Shown in pieces: positions 47,987-60,454 of a stretch of DNA of 64,000 bases. This stretch comes from Lutraria lutraria (taxonomy: Eukaryota; Mollusca; Bivalvia; Venerida; Mactridae): contig OZ026847.1 of the NCBI GenBank assembly GCA_964023205.1, positions 13,461,182 to 13,525,181 of the forward strand, written 5' to 3'. Every line of letters starts with the position of its first letter. Position 1 is the first letter of the stretch. A program made the translations under genes and the position numbers. Below the pieces are notes generated by a model that was not told the DNA's origin, ran no database searches, and saw only the letters and a program-made list of their open reading frames with translations.

Positions 47987-50900
47987 TTATTCACTCCTCC
48001 GCCTGCTCATTTCTGAAAGATTTCTCGTAAAACTAATAAAAAAAGCTGGCCTAACTGTACATACGTTTATTGCAATAAAATGTATGCATGAGTATATGAC
48101 GCGCAATATCACGACCATCAGAAGCTTCTAACCAATTAAGGACGCTGCACCAACCGCAGCAGGTAATTCTGGAATAAAAATATAAAATTGCATTCAAGTT
48201 ATTGATTTTGTCTGGTGTTAAGCCCATTTTTTACCCGTTGTTTTTTTATATACCGTTGGCATGTATCGTGTCTATTTTTTCTGAATCGTAAACCAGTACT
48301 AGATTATGTTTGTACAGTCATTGGCAAATGAGTAGCAGTGAATTTTGGAAATAATCTATTCATACTTAATCGTCAGAAAACTTGTGCCGAGCCTAAGATT
48401 CAAACTCGCGACCCTGCGAAGCCTTACTTGTTGGACAAAGCAGACGGGCTAGACTAAACTATACATACCGCAATATTAAAGTATAGTAAATACACGCGCA
48501 ATCAGTTTATAAGTCGAATTATTCATCTATTGTTGCGATGACGTAGATTTAAAAAAATAGCTGCTATGATATACTTACTGTATTGACAAATACTTGGAAG
48601 TCTTCGGCCACGATCAATAAGTGAATAATAACTTCCACATTGTATATCGTCCCATTTACCATCCTGTGATGTTATAACTGCCACACAATCTTCCATATCA
48701 TGGCCCTTCTTATTGTCAACATGGTCTGGTACCCAATTTGTGTACTGTGAATGACTTCCTATCAAATTTATAACAGAAACCAATGAAACAACAAAAATAA
48801 ATGACAATGGATGTTCTTCTACTCGCTTTGCATTCAGTGGCATATATTCGCAGGTTCAATTGTATATATATACATACAGGTCCTACACTGTAAAGATAGG
48901 CTTTGTAAGAAATCGAAAGTTTTGACTCGCTGCTAGCAGACAAATCGATATTTTTTTCAAATTTAAACAATTCCGAGTTATTTGTGAATATTAGGAGCCA
49001 ATGAATTTTCCGGAAATAATTTTTTTGAATACAACATTCGAACAAACTTACCAGAAGACCACCGGAAGTGACCCTCGTTATGAATGTCATTTAGTCCAAT
49101 CCAGACCGGTCTTGTCCCTGAGTATCTTCTCAGAAAGGTCTGGATAAAATCCTGTTCAGCAGCATTGGTAATTGTAGCTAGATCACCACCTCTGCTGTGG
49201 CACAAACCGTCAGCATGTATCCAGGACATGTTTCTGGGTATAAATGTGTAACAACTGTTGTTGAAATACGCCGCGGTACCGTTCTCTATGCTGGTGAAAT
49301 GTCGAATATAAGACGGGCACAAATCAATGTTTCCTGAAATGTTCAAGAACGAAAACAAGAACAATAACTTGAGATGTCAATATAAAAGACAGATACACGT
49401 GATCAAAGGTTGTTTGTTTGGGTGGGTTTAACGCGGTTAAATAGTTACAAGTGGCGGCCGATTCATCTAACACGTTTTTCGCTCTCATCTTATCGATAAA
49501 ATTTGGAAACATGTTTTGATACTTCGATTATAACCACAACGGTATGTAGTCTAGAGTGACATGCTCCTGACTCTTCGTTATCGAACCAAAGTCGGCATAG
49601 AACCAGACCAAACGATATGTTACACTTGCACATCTACATAATTTTTTTCTTCGTAGTCATTAATTTTGTCACAACTATTACAAAGTTTCATCCGTACGGG
49701 CAAAATGGAACAGCTAAACGTGTTTCATTGCAGTGGGCTGTCACCCTATATGTTTATGATGATAATGTTGCAAATTAGGTTAAAGTCGTAACTAATGTTA
49801 ATAACAGAAATGTGTAACTTACCATTTACCGAAAATTTATCAACAGTGTCTGAAAACATTAAATTATAATTTGATAATGTCGTTAGAGTGATAACAGTCT
49901 AATAAAATTAAACACTGACTGAAACACATCAGTTCTAACCCAGTCCGTACAGGATTCGAACCTTCGATCTCCCGCTCCGGAGGCGGACACCCTAATCACT
50001 CGGCCACGGTCGCGGTATTTGTTTCTTACGTAGTGTATGTCAAAACTCTGAGTATGAAAGGTACGTTAATATAACTGAAGCATGCAATCTGTTGGTTCTT
50101 AACCCGGAGTTTACAGACTGCAAACCAAAACTACGACAAAATCTTTATTTTGAACTGATTTAACTGCAGTCAGCCTACCTGATAGTGCGACAGGTCTATG
50201 GATGCAGTGCTCACTGGTTTTCTATTACAGTTTAATGAAAAATACTGTATCGAAGGTTTTCATCCTCCTCCAACAAACATTAATGGAGAGAAGCCGACAG
50301 TTACATATGGATGATACGATTGGAACTGGTACATGATACAGAATATTTTTGCAAGCAGAGCTGTCCATCGGTAAATAAGCAACATGCTAATGAAAATAGG
50401 CTTACTCCACCCTCGTCAATAAATGAACAAAAAATATTATCGCAACGTACATACGGACGGGTAATGTTCATGCTAACTTTTTATGTATATATTTACCATA
50501 TTGACATACGTATCCATGATGATAACCTGTCATGTCGCATGGCGAGTCTTTCCATTGTCCAGTACCGGTTATATACGTACAGTCGTCAACATCTGACCAA
50601 GTCACCTGACGATCAGGCACCCAATTTGTGTATGTTACAGGTATGCCTACAAATACAGAGAAGTTGAAGAAGTGCACACTGACTTAAATAAATCAAAATA
50701 TTATGACAACAAATTGCAAGTACAGTATAACCTCTTTAGAGCGGCCCTCTGTAGAGCAACAACCTCCCTATAACAACACCTTCAAAATTTCCCTAAGCTG
50801 ATATTTACTATAAATATAACCTCTGTAGAGCAACAACCTCTAAACAACGGCCAATATTTACAGCTCCCACATGGTGTTGCTCTATAGAGGTTGTACTTTA

Positions 50901-53900
50901 TATTTAGTTTAAACAGCAATCAGGTTATATATACGATGTACGTGTTCTCCAGAATCTAAGCTTTTTAATTGTTTTAACAAACGGCAGTATCACACGTCAA
51001 ATGAGATTCAAATTGTTGATTGCAAGATGGGAAGTATTGTGTCACTACAATAGACGGGCGATTTTTTAGCAAACGTACTGACGGTTTGAGTTTACAAATG
51101 TTAAACATTACGACGAAGGAAGCTTGTACTGTTATTGGCTTTAATACGATAAACTTGGATAATGTGGACGATTCATTAGTATGGAATAAATTGCACTGTC
51201 AGTTTTCGACTTTAATTGATGTAATTTTACCTGACGTCCATTCAAAACTTGATTCCTTATTTCGATCATGCAAACCTATCCAAACAGTGTGACTATGTAG
51301 CTGGACAAGGAAATTATATATAAAGTCTTGTTCATTTTTATTCGCTATATGCATTAATTGTCCGCCATTGTGAAGACAATGAGCTTCAGCCTTTGTCCAC
51401 GACACAAGGTCCTGGGATACCTCGTAACAGTTACTTCCAAACTGTGCAAGCTTTGCTCCATTGGTTTTTGCTGAATTAATGACTTGTGACGGGCAAAGAT
51501 CAGTACCTGAAAAAGAATTAAACACATTTGAACTATTTTTAATTTCCAACTACAGAAAATATTTTCGAAATTCGATGTTCAATGTGTAGCTAAATTGCTT
51601 TGAGATGATTTGAAAAACCGCTGAGACACGCGATTCCTTTGGATAAAATAATAATGTTTGAAAAATATGCAGATAAAACTCATACGTATTTTAGCTGTGT
51701 GGGATTTTGCAACCACTTAGGGTATATTTTGACATGACATTCGAACACAACACACCATTATTATGCTCGAGAAAAAGATGCAGAGATGCGTTGATCATTT
51801 GTAAATGTTATCATGGTAATGAATACGTTAAATTTATGGATATAACATCACTGGTGACATTTGGAGATGTCTATACCCACAAGGTTCGATGAAAAATAAA
51901 GAATATACGTTGATTGTACAAAAATCTTGTACCATGCAATGCTTTATGGGTAGTTGTTGGAGATGTTGTAGAAGTTGTTGGTGTGGTTGTAGAAGATGTT
52001 CGAGTGATTGTAGAAGTTGTTGTAGAAATGGTTGCAGGTCTTGTCGTAGAAGTCGTTGGAGTGGTAGAAGACGTTGTTGTAGAAGTGGTGGTAGAAGTTG
52101 TTGGAACGGTTGGTGTGGTCGTTGTAGTGGTCATTGGAGTGGTAGAAGACGTTGTTGTAGAAGTGGTGGTATAAGTTGTTGGAACGGTTGGTGTGGTTGT
52201 TGTAAGAGTCATTGAAGTGGTAGAAGACATTGTTGTAGAAGCTGCTGAAGTGGTCGTAGAAGTGACTGTAGAAGTTGTTGTAGAGGTTAACATTTGAGAG
52301 CTGGATAAAGATGAAACAGGCCCAGTGGCAGAGATTTTATTTGTTGTAACATTACCAACCAAATCCGCTGTTGTTGTATGTTGGGCTGTTGAAGATTCTG
52401 TGCTTTTGATTGTACTAAGAAGTCCCACTGAAGGACCAGTTAGATTCACCAATAAAGTTGTTGACGGCATTTGTGTACTTTGTGATGTCGTTGAAGTTGG
52501 AGTAGTGGCAGTGGTCGTGGATGGAGACTCAACTGTAAATTTGAACATATTTTGATTATGATGGAATAGTCTGATAGAAGCTTGTATTCCGGCTCTGCTA
52601 AACACATACTTTTGACATTTCGTATTGAAAATGTCAACATTATTCAACTTATGTTACTACAGTGAATGAGAGCATATATCAATCACATATATTCACAACA
52701 AAAAATTATATTAATTCATATATTCTTTATTTCCACTTTTCATTGATTTACATTTGCATACAAATATCGTACATTATTAATTTTACAATAATTTATAAAG
52801 AAAGTGAAATAATACAATGTTTATTTTCATGATGAATATACATGTATGTACAATAAATAAGATATATCAAAACAGTGAATAAATAGATAAATAAAGAAAG
52901 TAACAAAATGTATATGTATATTGCAGGCTTTATGTGCAACTTGATACCTTATTTCATTTGTCTTAACCGACATGCGAAAGTGTTAAGATCAAATTTATTG
53001 TATGATTACATTACAGTGATGCTTTCTCCATATAAAGATTAACTCTTGTTACAATATAATAAGTCACATATATGTTGTGAGTAAATTTGCAACTGACGTT
53101 AAAAAGTGCCTATATGTTAATAAACATGGCTGTACATGTATACTTGAAAGACGGAAAATATGTTCAAAAAGTGACTTCATAAATATTCCAGAATTTTGCG
53201 TGTCGTAAGAAGTCTGCAGTTGAAGAATTTATCTATCTTGTTGCCTATATTATTTATTAGTTCTGATCTATCATGAGCATACATAATGCATTCGGCTAGT
53301 AAATGTCTATAATTATCTTTTACACATTTTTGCATACTGATTATGACCTGGACAGCAAAACACAACCTGATGAGATAACATGGGTTGTTTCACTGTTTGT
53401 GCATGGATATAACAATAAATGTAATGATTCATTGTATCATGTATGTATAAACATCTGTTATATTCGAGACTTGTATGCGGCATGTGTTTCTTTATAACGA
53501 TTTGATTGAAGATATTGTATCTAATGCCATTTTCCATTGCTGACCGACTGGTTTGTGCTGATAAGTTATAAGTGCGATTAATAATGTAAGTATTGGTACG
53601 GAATCCAAGAAAGCTGTTGACTGGCACACTGTCCGTCTGTACGAAGACAAAGTGAAAGGGCGGTAGAAACCAGTTCAAAATCCGTGAATACAAAAAGGAC
53701 GCAAATACATGTAACGAAAAAAGCTAATTGACTTACTTTTGTCCTCTTTAGGAATACTTCCAATACATGTTTGTTTATCAATGTTTGAACCGTCCTCGAC
53801 GTAACCTTTCTGAGAACATAAAAGTCAAATCTATTAAATCCCTTATCTATTAGATACTAGTATTGAAATATATAGGTAACTTTAGGCCCAGCATGATTTT

Positions 53901-54686
53901 GCATAATGATTTTTAAACGCCGTGCAACTTAAATGTTTAAGTCAACTAACTGAGGTATAACGCTTTCTAATATCTAAGGAATGCTTTCCCCATTCCAACT
54001 ATCGAGTCGAGTACTGTGGTGTAAAAAATATGTCATTTGGCGCCTTCTGATATTTCAGGGACGCGAGCTATGAGTTAAACGGGCGTCATATCGTCTGCTA
54101 AATATCTTTAAAGTCTTACCTTCTTTTCGAATGCTATAATTAACCATCCAGGTATACCTACATCGTCCATCAAAGGTTTACAATCAAATTCATACATGTA
54201 TCCGAGTTCTTGGCTACTTCTTGAAGACTGCGAATATATCAGGCAATAGTTGGTACGCAAGATATATTATAAGAATAATTTACTTGCATTAGAAAGTGTA
54301 CAAAATAGTCGAAAGTGGTATGCGTATAGTCGAGACGTTATAGAATATAGCTATTAATCACTAACACCGTCCGCTGTGAGTTCAATTCCCACACAGAACC
54401 GATAACATGTGTGGATATTGTTCAGTTAGCTTAACGCAGGCCTTGGTGTAGAAATGATTTTGTATTGATGTATCAATTACATTAGTTAATAGTGAAGATT
54501 CCTTTATAAATACTTAGTCAATATTACATTCTGAAGTTTTAAAATACCACTTACCGATTCATGTACTGCGAGTTCAACATTGTAGTTACACAAGCATCGG
54601 TAGTCGCTGACAACCAACTGTAATGTTGCTATAGCAACCAATATTTGAAACTGACGTCTTAAATCTGAAAACGTCATAAGCAGCAT
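47987..54686 (-). CDS. Secreted mucin-stalked protein with two C-type lectin domains
   Basis: Ten exons join in frame to 617 residues: 54555-54686, 54120-54227, 53737-53809, 51933-52532, 51231-51506, 50497-50646, 49823-49849, 49052-49333, 48579-48758, 47987-48012. Residues 1-27 are a signal peptide (FQILVAIATLQLVVS). Residues 28-104 form a Cys-containing module (DYRCLCNYNVELAV, GYMYEFDCKP, DKQTCIG). Residues 105-304 are a Thr/Ser stalk, likely O-glycosylated. Two CTLDs follow (about 305-446 and 456-609), with WIGLHDRN/WIGLNDIH, YTNWVPD in both, WKDSPC/WDDIQC and VCQY/ICQY. The usual EPN/QPD sugar-site triplet reads VPD, so sugar specificity cannot be predicted. Exon 4 onward is phase 1, which allows modular shuffling. 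Exons 5, 6, 8 and 9 are secure, exons 1-4 good, and the 27-bp linker exon and basic last exon tentative. Confidence 0.8.
48057..48455. repeat. Dispersed repeat with tRNA-like end, in lectin intron 9
   Basis: 48057-48175 matches 39491-39600. The distal part, on the minus strand, contains GGTCGCGAGTTTGAATCTTA and AGTCTAGCCCGTCTGCTTTG, which resemble a pol III B box and a decayed A-box region. It is probably a SINE or composite repeat. Confidence 0.5.
49943..50016 (-). repeat. tRNA-derived SINE or tRNA pseudogene
   Basis: The minus strand begins CCGCGACCGTGGCCGAGTGA, has a good anticodon arm (TCCGC-CTCCGGA-GCGGG, anticodon CCG, Arg type) and a B box GGTTCGAATCC. The acceptor pairs only at CCGT/ACGG, and the T stem has a mismatch. 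It is therefore read as a tRNA-derived repeat lying in an intron of the lectin gene, not a working tRNA gene. Confidence 0.6.
50721..50900. mobile_element. MITE with AACCTCTNTAGAGC ends and TA flanks
   Basis: The left end is TA-CAGTATAACCTCTTTAGAGC. The right end, reverse-complemented, is TA-AAGTACAACCTCTATAGAGC. An internal copy of CTCTGTAGAGCAACAACCTC is repeated. A TA flank with these ends suits a pogo/Tc-like MITE. A related piece lies at 55057-55135. It lies between the lectin exons at 50646 and 51231. Confidence 0.6.
53190..53480 (-). pseudogene. Possible LINE C-terminal remnant in lectin intron 3
   Basis: Minus-strand translation across two frames gives MNHYIYCYIHAQ and DNYRHLLAECIMYAHDRS. 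The spacing of His, Leu and Cys recalls the C-terminal motif of LINE ORF2 proteins (compare HFLFEC in LINE B). The evidence is thin and another origin is possible. Confidence 0.25.
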
Positions 54687-54789
54687 TTAGAGTGACTTCT
54701 AAAGATAATCAAGCTACACAAAATGATAATGGTAAATTTCTATCCCAGCTTCGACCTCTTTTATGGCGTAAAACAATATCAAGTACAAA

Positions 54790-54855
54790 AGAACTTAGTC
54801 TGGTTCCCCTCGTACTATGCAATCACGTAGTGTAAGGGGTAGGTAATCCACGCTA
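54790..54855. repeat. Copy of the 23.7-kb repeat, inverted
   Basis: AATCACGTAGTGTAAGGGGT then AGGTAATCCA at 54821-54850 is the exact reverse complement of 23711-23740. Similarity continues more weakly to TAGTACGA and CAGACTA. It lies just upstream of lectin exon 1. Confidence 0.7.
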
Positions 54856-55056
54856 AGAAGAGCTCGATTATAGTAAATCCCGGTAAATCAGTGGGTTTTC
54901 AACAATCTTTACGGCTGCCGGTTTACCTAACTAGTTTCCCTAGTCTATCTCCTAACCAGTTCAGTTCCATCCTCTCCAGACCGGCCCTCTCTTGAGCAAC
55001 AATCTCACTGCAAAAACAGCATGATTTTTTTCCACTGCACGATTTAACAATTAATT

Positions 55057-55135
55057 CAACCTCTTTAGAGCAGCAACTTCTCAACAACAACATAATTTTG
55101 CTACCTCCAAAGGGCGTTGCTTTGTAGAGGTTGTA
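55057..55135. repeat. Fragment of the AACCTCTNTAGAGC MITE family
   Basis: It begins CAACCTCTTTAGAGCAGCAA and ends GTTGCTTTGTAGAGGTTGTA, inverted ends like those at 50721-50900, with a shorter centre. Confidence 0.55.
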
Positions 55136-55227
55136 ATGCACTTCATAAAACTTCCAAAAGGTGCCGACAACTTCTCGGAGGAAAATTGACCTTTTTGTCA
55201 TTTTTTTTATAAAAAGGTATCATCTGC

Positions 55228-55262
55228 CGGGACAGAGACTCGAACCCGGTTCTGGGTACCGG
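55228..55262 (-). repeat. tRNA-like B-box fragment
   Basis: On the minus strand, ACCGGGTTCGAGTCTCTGTC followed by CCGGCAG resembles the T arm and 3' acceptor of a tRNA (B box GGTTCGAGTC). No complete cloverleaf was found, so it is taken as a SINE fragment. Confidence 0.4.
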
Positions 55263-56330
55263 AATAATTCTTCCATTATAATCAGTTCACAATAAACATG
55301 TTTTACAGTAATCTCGATGTAACAATATCGATGTATAGTCAAAATTTCTATAAATACTAGGGGTCAACATAGGAGATGTGTTTCATTCAAGGATTATAAT
55401 AAACTATAAAACATCATTAATCTTTATAACAACATGGTCTTCAGTAACAAGCGTCTTAGCATAGGGTTTGGTTATTCATGTTTGATCGTAACCGGCCGAG
55501 AATGAAAATGGGATTGTGCGTGTGAGGCATGACGACCTAATGTCCGAGATCATGATCTTTAGTGTAGAATCCAAGTTCAAATACAATAAAAACAGTAATA
55601 ACAATGAAAGAGATAACGGTGTGTTCGAGAAATGTGTTTAACTTAAACTTCACTGTATCCGAGACTCAATATCTGCAATTAACAGATTTCAACACAACAT
55701 TTTTGAAATATAAAACAATATTAGATACAATGTAATATAATGTAAATGTATAATAATAATGTCATAGATAACAAATTCTGCTGCCTTAAATTGGTCGTAT
55801 CTATCCGTTTTAAAGTTTGCAATTTATTCCAATCAGTCTCAACTAACAAAAAAATAAGAACAACACAAACCTTCCATATTGTATCCACACTATCATTAAT
55901 TAAAATTAATCATGTAGAATCCTGTACGGGGTCAACAACAGGAATCATAAAATATTACGGTGAAGGTCAGTAACTGTATACAAAGTATCTGTAATTAGAC
56001 TGTACGGGCATAATTACTATCTTGTCATTATTACTTCACTGCAAAGATAAAAATGATTATTTATAAGTGCAGACAACAATTTAAACCCAATGTTCACAAT
56101 TCCATTGTTATGCCACTTATGACAATAATTTCAATTTGTTCTTTTTTTTAATTACGACGCGCACGTGTTTAAATTCTGATCGAGATTTTGAGGTATTGAA
56201 AAGAAATGTTCAATTAAGTACAATGTACACCCACATTGATAATAATATATATTTAACCTTGTTGGCTGATATACCATAGGTGGCGCTCTATATTTTTACT
56301 GGTTTCTGTTTTAGCATCACAAGAATCTAA
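55263..56330. other. Stretch without recognised gene
   Basis: AT-rich sequence with no exon, RNA gene or repeat that I can support. The open frame at 55746-55973 has an unfamiliar translation. Confidence 0.4.
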
Positions 56331-56846
56331 TTAAAGGGGCATGCCCTGGATTTTGAAAGGTCTCAAATAGCAATAAAATTGGTATTATTTTAATGCCTAA
56401 ATCAATTAATGAAAGCCCTGTAAAATATTTACCAAATATCCCGCTGGTTTACTCAAAATACGCATTTCAAGATTTACCAAACCTGCCGATTTCGGCCTCA
56501 GAAATAATTCGTCATTTTCAAAACTCGACCCTTTCGGTATCTGTCAAAAGCGAAAAAAATGTCAAGAAACTGAAAGTGTAAGTATTGCTCATGTTATGTT
56601 CACTTGAAAGGCAGCGCATGTGGTCAGTTAAACTCTTAGACGAATCGGAAATATCGATGTCGTCAATAAAAGACTGACAGCCTTTTATTTAAACCGACAT
56701 ACAAAATACCGACGCGTGCGTTATATGGTCATTTTTGAACGCACATTCTTCGTTGACTTTTCGGTAATAATTGGTTTTACAAGTGACAAACCTAATTTTA
56801 GTGTACGAAAAGCAAGACACAACAGTTCCAGGGCATGCCCCTTTAA
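56331..56846. mobile_element. TTAA-flanked MITE, piggyBac-like, second member
   Basis: The left end is TTAA-AGGGGCATGCCCTGGA; the right end is its exact reverse complement followed by TTAA (56843-56846). The AGGGGCAT start is shared with the element at 5753-6106. The 516-bp element is non-coding; the open frame at 56393-56581 inside it has no known relative. Confidence 0.75.
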
Positions 56847-58415
56847 CACAAGCTATAAACTGCATCTAATGTAAAATTGCATGTACTATGTGCATCACTT
56901 GGAAATTCGCGAGATGATACGTATCGAGATTCTGGTAGGCCGATCAAACACGTATTGCGCGGTGCACCGAAATGGCCATTTTCAAATGTGTTCTAGAACT
57001 TCAACATCCATGAATAATATATTCTGATTAGCAATGGTTTTTGTATTCGCTGCGTTGCAGACGAATACAGTGTTTCTATATTTCAGAAACAGTTCACACC
57101 GGAAATGAAGGACCTGATAGCATTCACTTCCTGTTCAATCACTACAAAAATAGTTCAAAATGTTTCTAATTATGAAACATTATATTAGAATAATTTTCAA
57201 CGTACTTATGCAGACATTAATTAAGCAAACAATAGCTAGTTAAATACATATCTTCACTTTGAATTTAAGCTTGTTTTATTCGATTTTTTTTCTCCCACTT
57301 GTATTCATAGCGTAAGTAAAGTTCCAAAGCTGTCTACAATATTGTTGATGGTTGATTCTGACCTAGACGATACGATTCATATCGCGTATAGCTCTAGGAA
57401 CTTATCGCGATATACCGTTTTATTGACACAGCCCTGGATATTACTATATGTATTGGTCAAACGAACAAAAAATAGAAAACAATGTATCTTGTAAGTTTAT
57501 ATTTCAAATGTATAAGTTAAGACCGAATACAAAGTTTATATGCACGTTACTCATAAGTCAGAAACGAAAGTGTGCAACGACTGTCTACTTATCAATGTTA
57601 AGGTCACATCTTGCAAACGCTTAAATTGTTTTGACCTGTTGTCCATAACCATCTCATTAAAAGCTTTATTATCTCTTAATTAAACTACTGCCTGTTTGTG
57701 TAGATAAGGATTTATAACACATCTGATTATTGAGCTTTGGTATCTAATCTCCACATTAGATATTTTTTTTTACAATATACTTTCAACAATATGTGAGTTT
57801 GTCGTTTTAATATTAGCCTGCAATCAAATGGTATATAGTTCTGTCACTAACATAGCTACACTAAAGAACCTGATTTCTTAGGCAGTGAAACTTTGAATAG
57901 AGTTCATCGGAAGAATTGTGCGATAAAAAATTTCATAAAATCTGACAGGTGGACATCTTGTGGAACAATGTACCAATGATACAATCACATCTGTTTGTAC
58001 TGTTTCAATTTTATTCTAATCGATCACGCTGCTTATATATATATATTCATCTATTTTTCTTGAAAGTTGGGCGACACCACCCCCCCCCCCCCCCCCCCCC
58101 CTTCAAATACAAAGAAAACTCGTTTTTATTTAATGTACTAAATCAACTGGGTACATAGAGTACTTGAGCATGTTAAATGTATCTTATCAATATCTTTCAG
58201 TCAGATTTGTTCCGACTATCCATACCCCCTATTTGACTTTGTGGATTATTCTGAATAATTTCGCCACGGCTTAAAAAACATGGTCGAGCTATATATACTG
58301 TGTTCGTCGGAAACAAATTATCATATTTACCAAAATCATATTAATTTGACGTCATTTGTTCATCTAGTAGTATGTATTTCTCCTAATGTAAAATTAGGAG
58401 CGAAAACAATATATG
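56847..58415. other. Stretch without recognised gene; poly-C tract
   Basis: No exon or RNA gene was recognised. A run of about 20 C residues lies at 58079-58100. Confidence 0.45.
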
Positions 58416-58484
58416 GTCTTCACCGGGGATTGAACCCAGGACCTTTAGCATTGTAGGCGAACACTCAACCACGTCGCTAAGGAG
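58416..58484 (-). repeat. tRNA-derived SINE head
   Basis: The minus strand runs TCCTTAGCGACGTGGTTGAG ... CTGGGTTCAATCCCCGG. The T arm is perfect (CTGGG/CCCGG with loop TTCAATC) and an A-box-like region is present, but the anticodon arm is poor. A SINE or tRNA pseudogene is more likely than a functional tRNA. Confidence 0.55.
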
Positions 58485-58563
58485 TTAACTCAATAGCGAG
58501 GCTGTTAAAAGTGGCCCAAAAATTCCTACAATCGCTAGACTCTATTACAGTACACGAAACAAA

Positions 58564-59095
58564 ATGACTTGGTTGTTATTGGCAACGCCGTGTCTTCTAA
58601 GCATTGTTCGCTGCGACTATGAATGCATTGTTGGTTTTGATCTCAAAATCTACGTAAAAATGAGTTTTACGAGATGGAAACTATATTACCTGGTCATTGA
58701 TTATATATTCGCCTTTGTTCTCAGGTGAGCGATAAAGGGCCAATGTGGCCTTCTTGTTTTAGATAAGGTGACTTATTTTCGTCTAAATTAAACATGATAC
58801 AATCCAAAAAGAAAGTTAAATCATATTTAACTGATTAAACAATGAGATAAAATGCTGAATATCCACCAAATTTGACCAAGCGAGCCATACTTTGATTCAT
58901 TTTTTTCCTGGCAGCATACCATTTGTTACTTATAACATTATTGCACAGGTGCCTCCGAATAAATTTTGTGTCACTGAACAAACATATTACATTGTTAAAT
59001 CGCGTGAATTAGAGCAATTTAAGATATTTAGTGTTACGTCGGTCTGTGGACATGAAATATCCCATTTTCTCCAAAAACATAATGATTTAGCTTAG
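58564..59095 (+). CDS. Small secreted Cys-containing protein, two exons
   Basis: Exon 58564-58724 (donor AG|GTGAGC) and exon 58915-59095 (acceptor TTTTTTTCCTGGCAG|C) join in phase 2 to 113 residues. A signal peptide (MTWLLLATPCLLSIVRC) is followed by DYECIVGFDLKIYV. Position by position this resembles the start of the lectin gene's first mature module, DYRCLCNYNVELAV (Asp-Tyr-x-Cys, then an alternating hydrophobic strand). The second exon has two more Cys (NKFCVTE, TSVCGHE). No known domain is recognised. The middle segment is rather hydrophobic, so a different splice inside exon 1 (TAC|GTAAAA) is possible. The gene is divergent to the lectin gene. Read by eye only; moderate confidence. Confidence 0.5.
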
Positions 59096-59793
59096 ATAAC
59101 CGTCCAAACAATTTACATTATAAATACGCACATACGCTTTTTTATGTCGTGTTAGTTATTCATGGTAACTGCGTTACTGTTTTAGATAAAACACATACCA
59201 GTATCAAAAAATAAAAAGCCTAGTAAACATGTGTTTATGCATCACAGAAGTGACACAATATGTTCTAATTCACCAGAGTATTGTCCTAGGTGATATATAT
59301 AAAACGAAAACTGTCCATTATATAAAGTTTATTTGTAACTTAGTTATTTCGATAGGATTACACAAACATTGACCATGGCAATATATAATTCTTATAGGTA
59401 CCAGTCGACTTATTCATTCTAGTTCCTAATAAAAATAAAGTCATTTATATAGATTGCTTTCTATCATTTATGCTACACTGAAATGAAATCGTACACAAAA
59501 ATGAACAAGTGATTAGGGATTCATTGTTTGCATTGTTATGACTATATAAGAAGATAAAATAACATGTGAATATAACTGTTTAAAAGCCTACATAGTGCAT
59601 ACCTTTAAATCAACAAGCTTTCAAGCACACTGCACGGATAGCACAAGGAATGTACATTGATATTCAAGCATGTTGTGTATCGATTTAAACCGTCGCTCCT
59701 TCGCATTCATTTGTTAGGAAAGGGGCGGCCTTTCACTTTAAATTCGAAATGGTTTGTAAAACAGTGCATCGTGTAAGATGTGAATAGAAAAAA

Positions 59794-59867
59794 ATGTGTA
59801 TGTGGGATTTCTGTGGAATACTTCTGTTTGCTTTGATTTGTTATATCAGATGCTTAATTTTCTCAAG
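59794..59867 (+). CDS. Candidate first coding exon with signal peptide
   Basis: ATG at 59794 (second ATG at 59800) opens MCMWDFCGILLFALICYIRC and runs to a strong donor, TCAAG|GTAAGT, at 59867/59868 in phase 2. The hydrophobic core suits a secreted protein. A downstream partner is not established. The acceptor at 62169 (CGGTCAACAG|C) would fit the phase and stay open for about 30 codons, but nothing confirms the join. Confidence 0.3.
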
Positions 59868-60454
59868 GTAAGTGTTTATATTGAGTACAACTGATATTAT
59901 ATGCTTCTTAATATATTAATTTTTCGGCGCTGCTGTATTAAAATTGATTTTGACCTACATTTGAACCAATGAAAATGTTAGATACAAAATCTTCAGCTGA
60001 ATAAGGTTGTTTGTTATTGGTTGAAAGTGTTGTCATTATGAAATTTTAGGGCAGAATTCGTAATTGTTAGTTGTTCGTAATTGTCTGAAATTAAATAATC
60101 AAAATCTACAACAGTATAAAATTAAATATCCATGCAAAATGAACTCAATAGTATTGTTTATGGCCTGAACTGTACATGTGGTTTAAAATATTTAAATGTC
60201 AAATCCGTCTGATCATGCTGCAGGCACTGGCGAAACCAACTTAAACAAATAAACACACAAGGCTTAAAAAACATGTGAATCGAGCACTAGCATCCCTGGT
60301 TACATCCCTGGTATCAAAGTGTCGTCATGCTTGACTTTGCCAATGTCCGGAAACTAAACATCTATATATGGCATTGATTTTGCACTGCATCTGCGCCGAT
60401 TATTTTTTAAAAGATATTTCTTGTTTGCAATAGGAGGAAAATAATGCAGGGCTC

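Noticed and set aside
49943..50016. Functional tRNA-Arg(CCG)
   Set aside because: The anticodon arm is good, but acceptor and T stems have mismatches and the copy sits in an intron among SINE-like relatives.
51889..52555. Plus-strand Cys/Arg-rich and Val-rich open frames
   Set aside because: They are antisense shadows of the Thr/Ser-rich mucin exon of the lectin gene.
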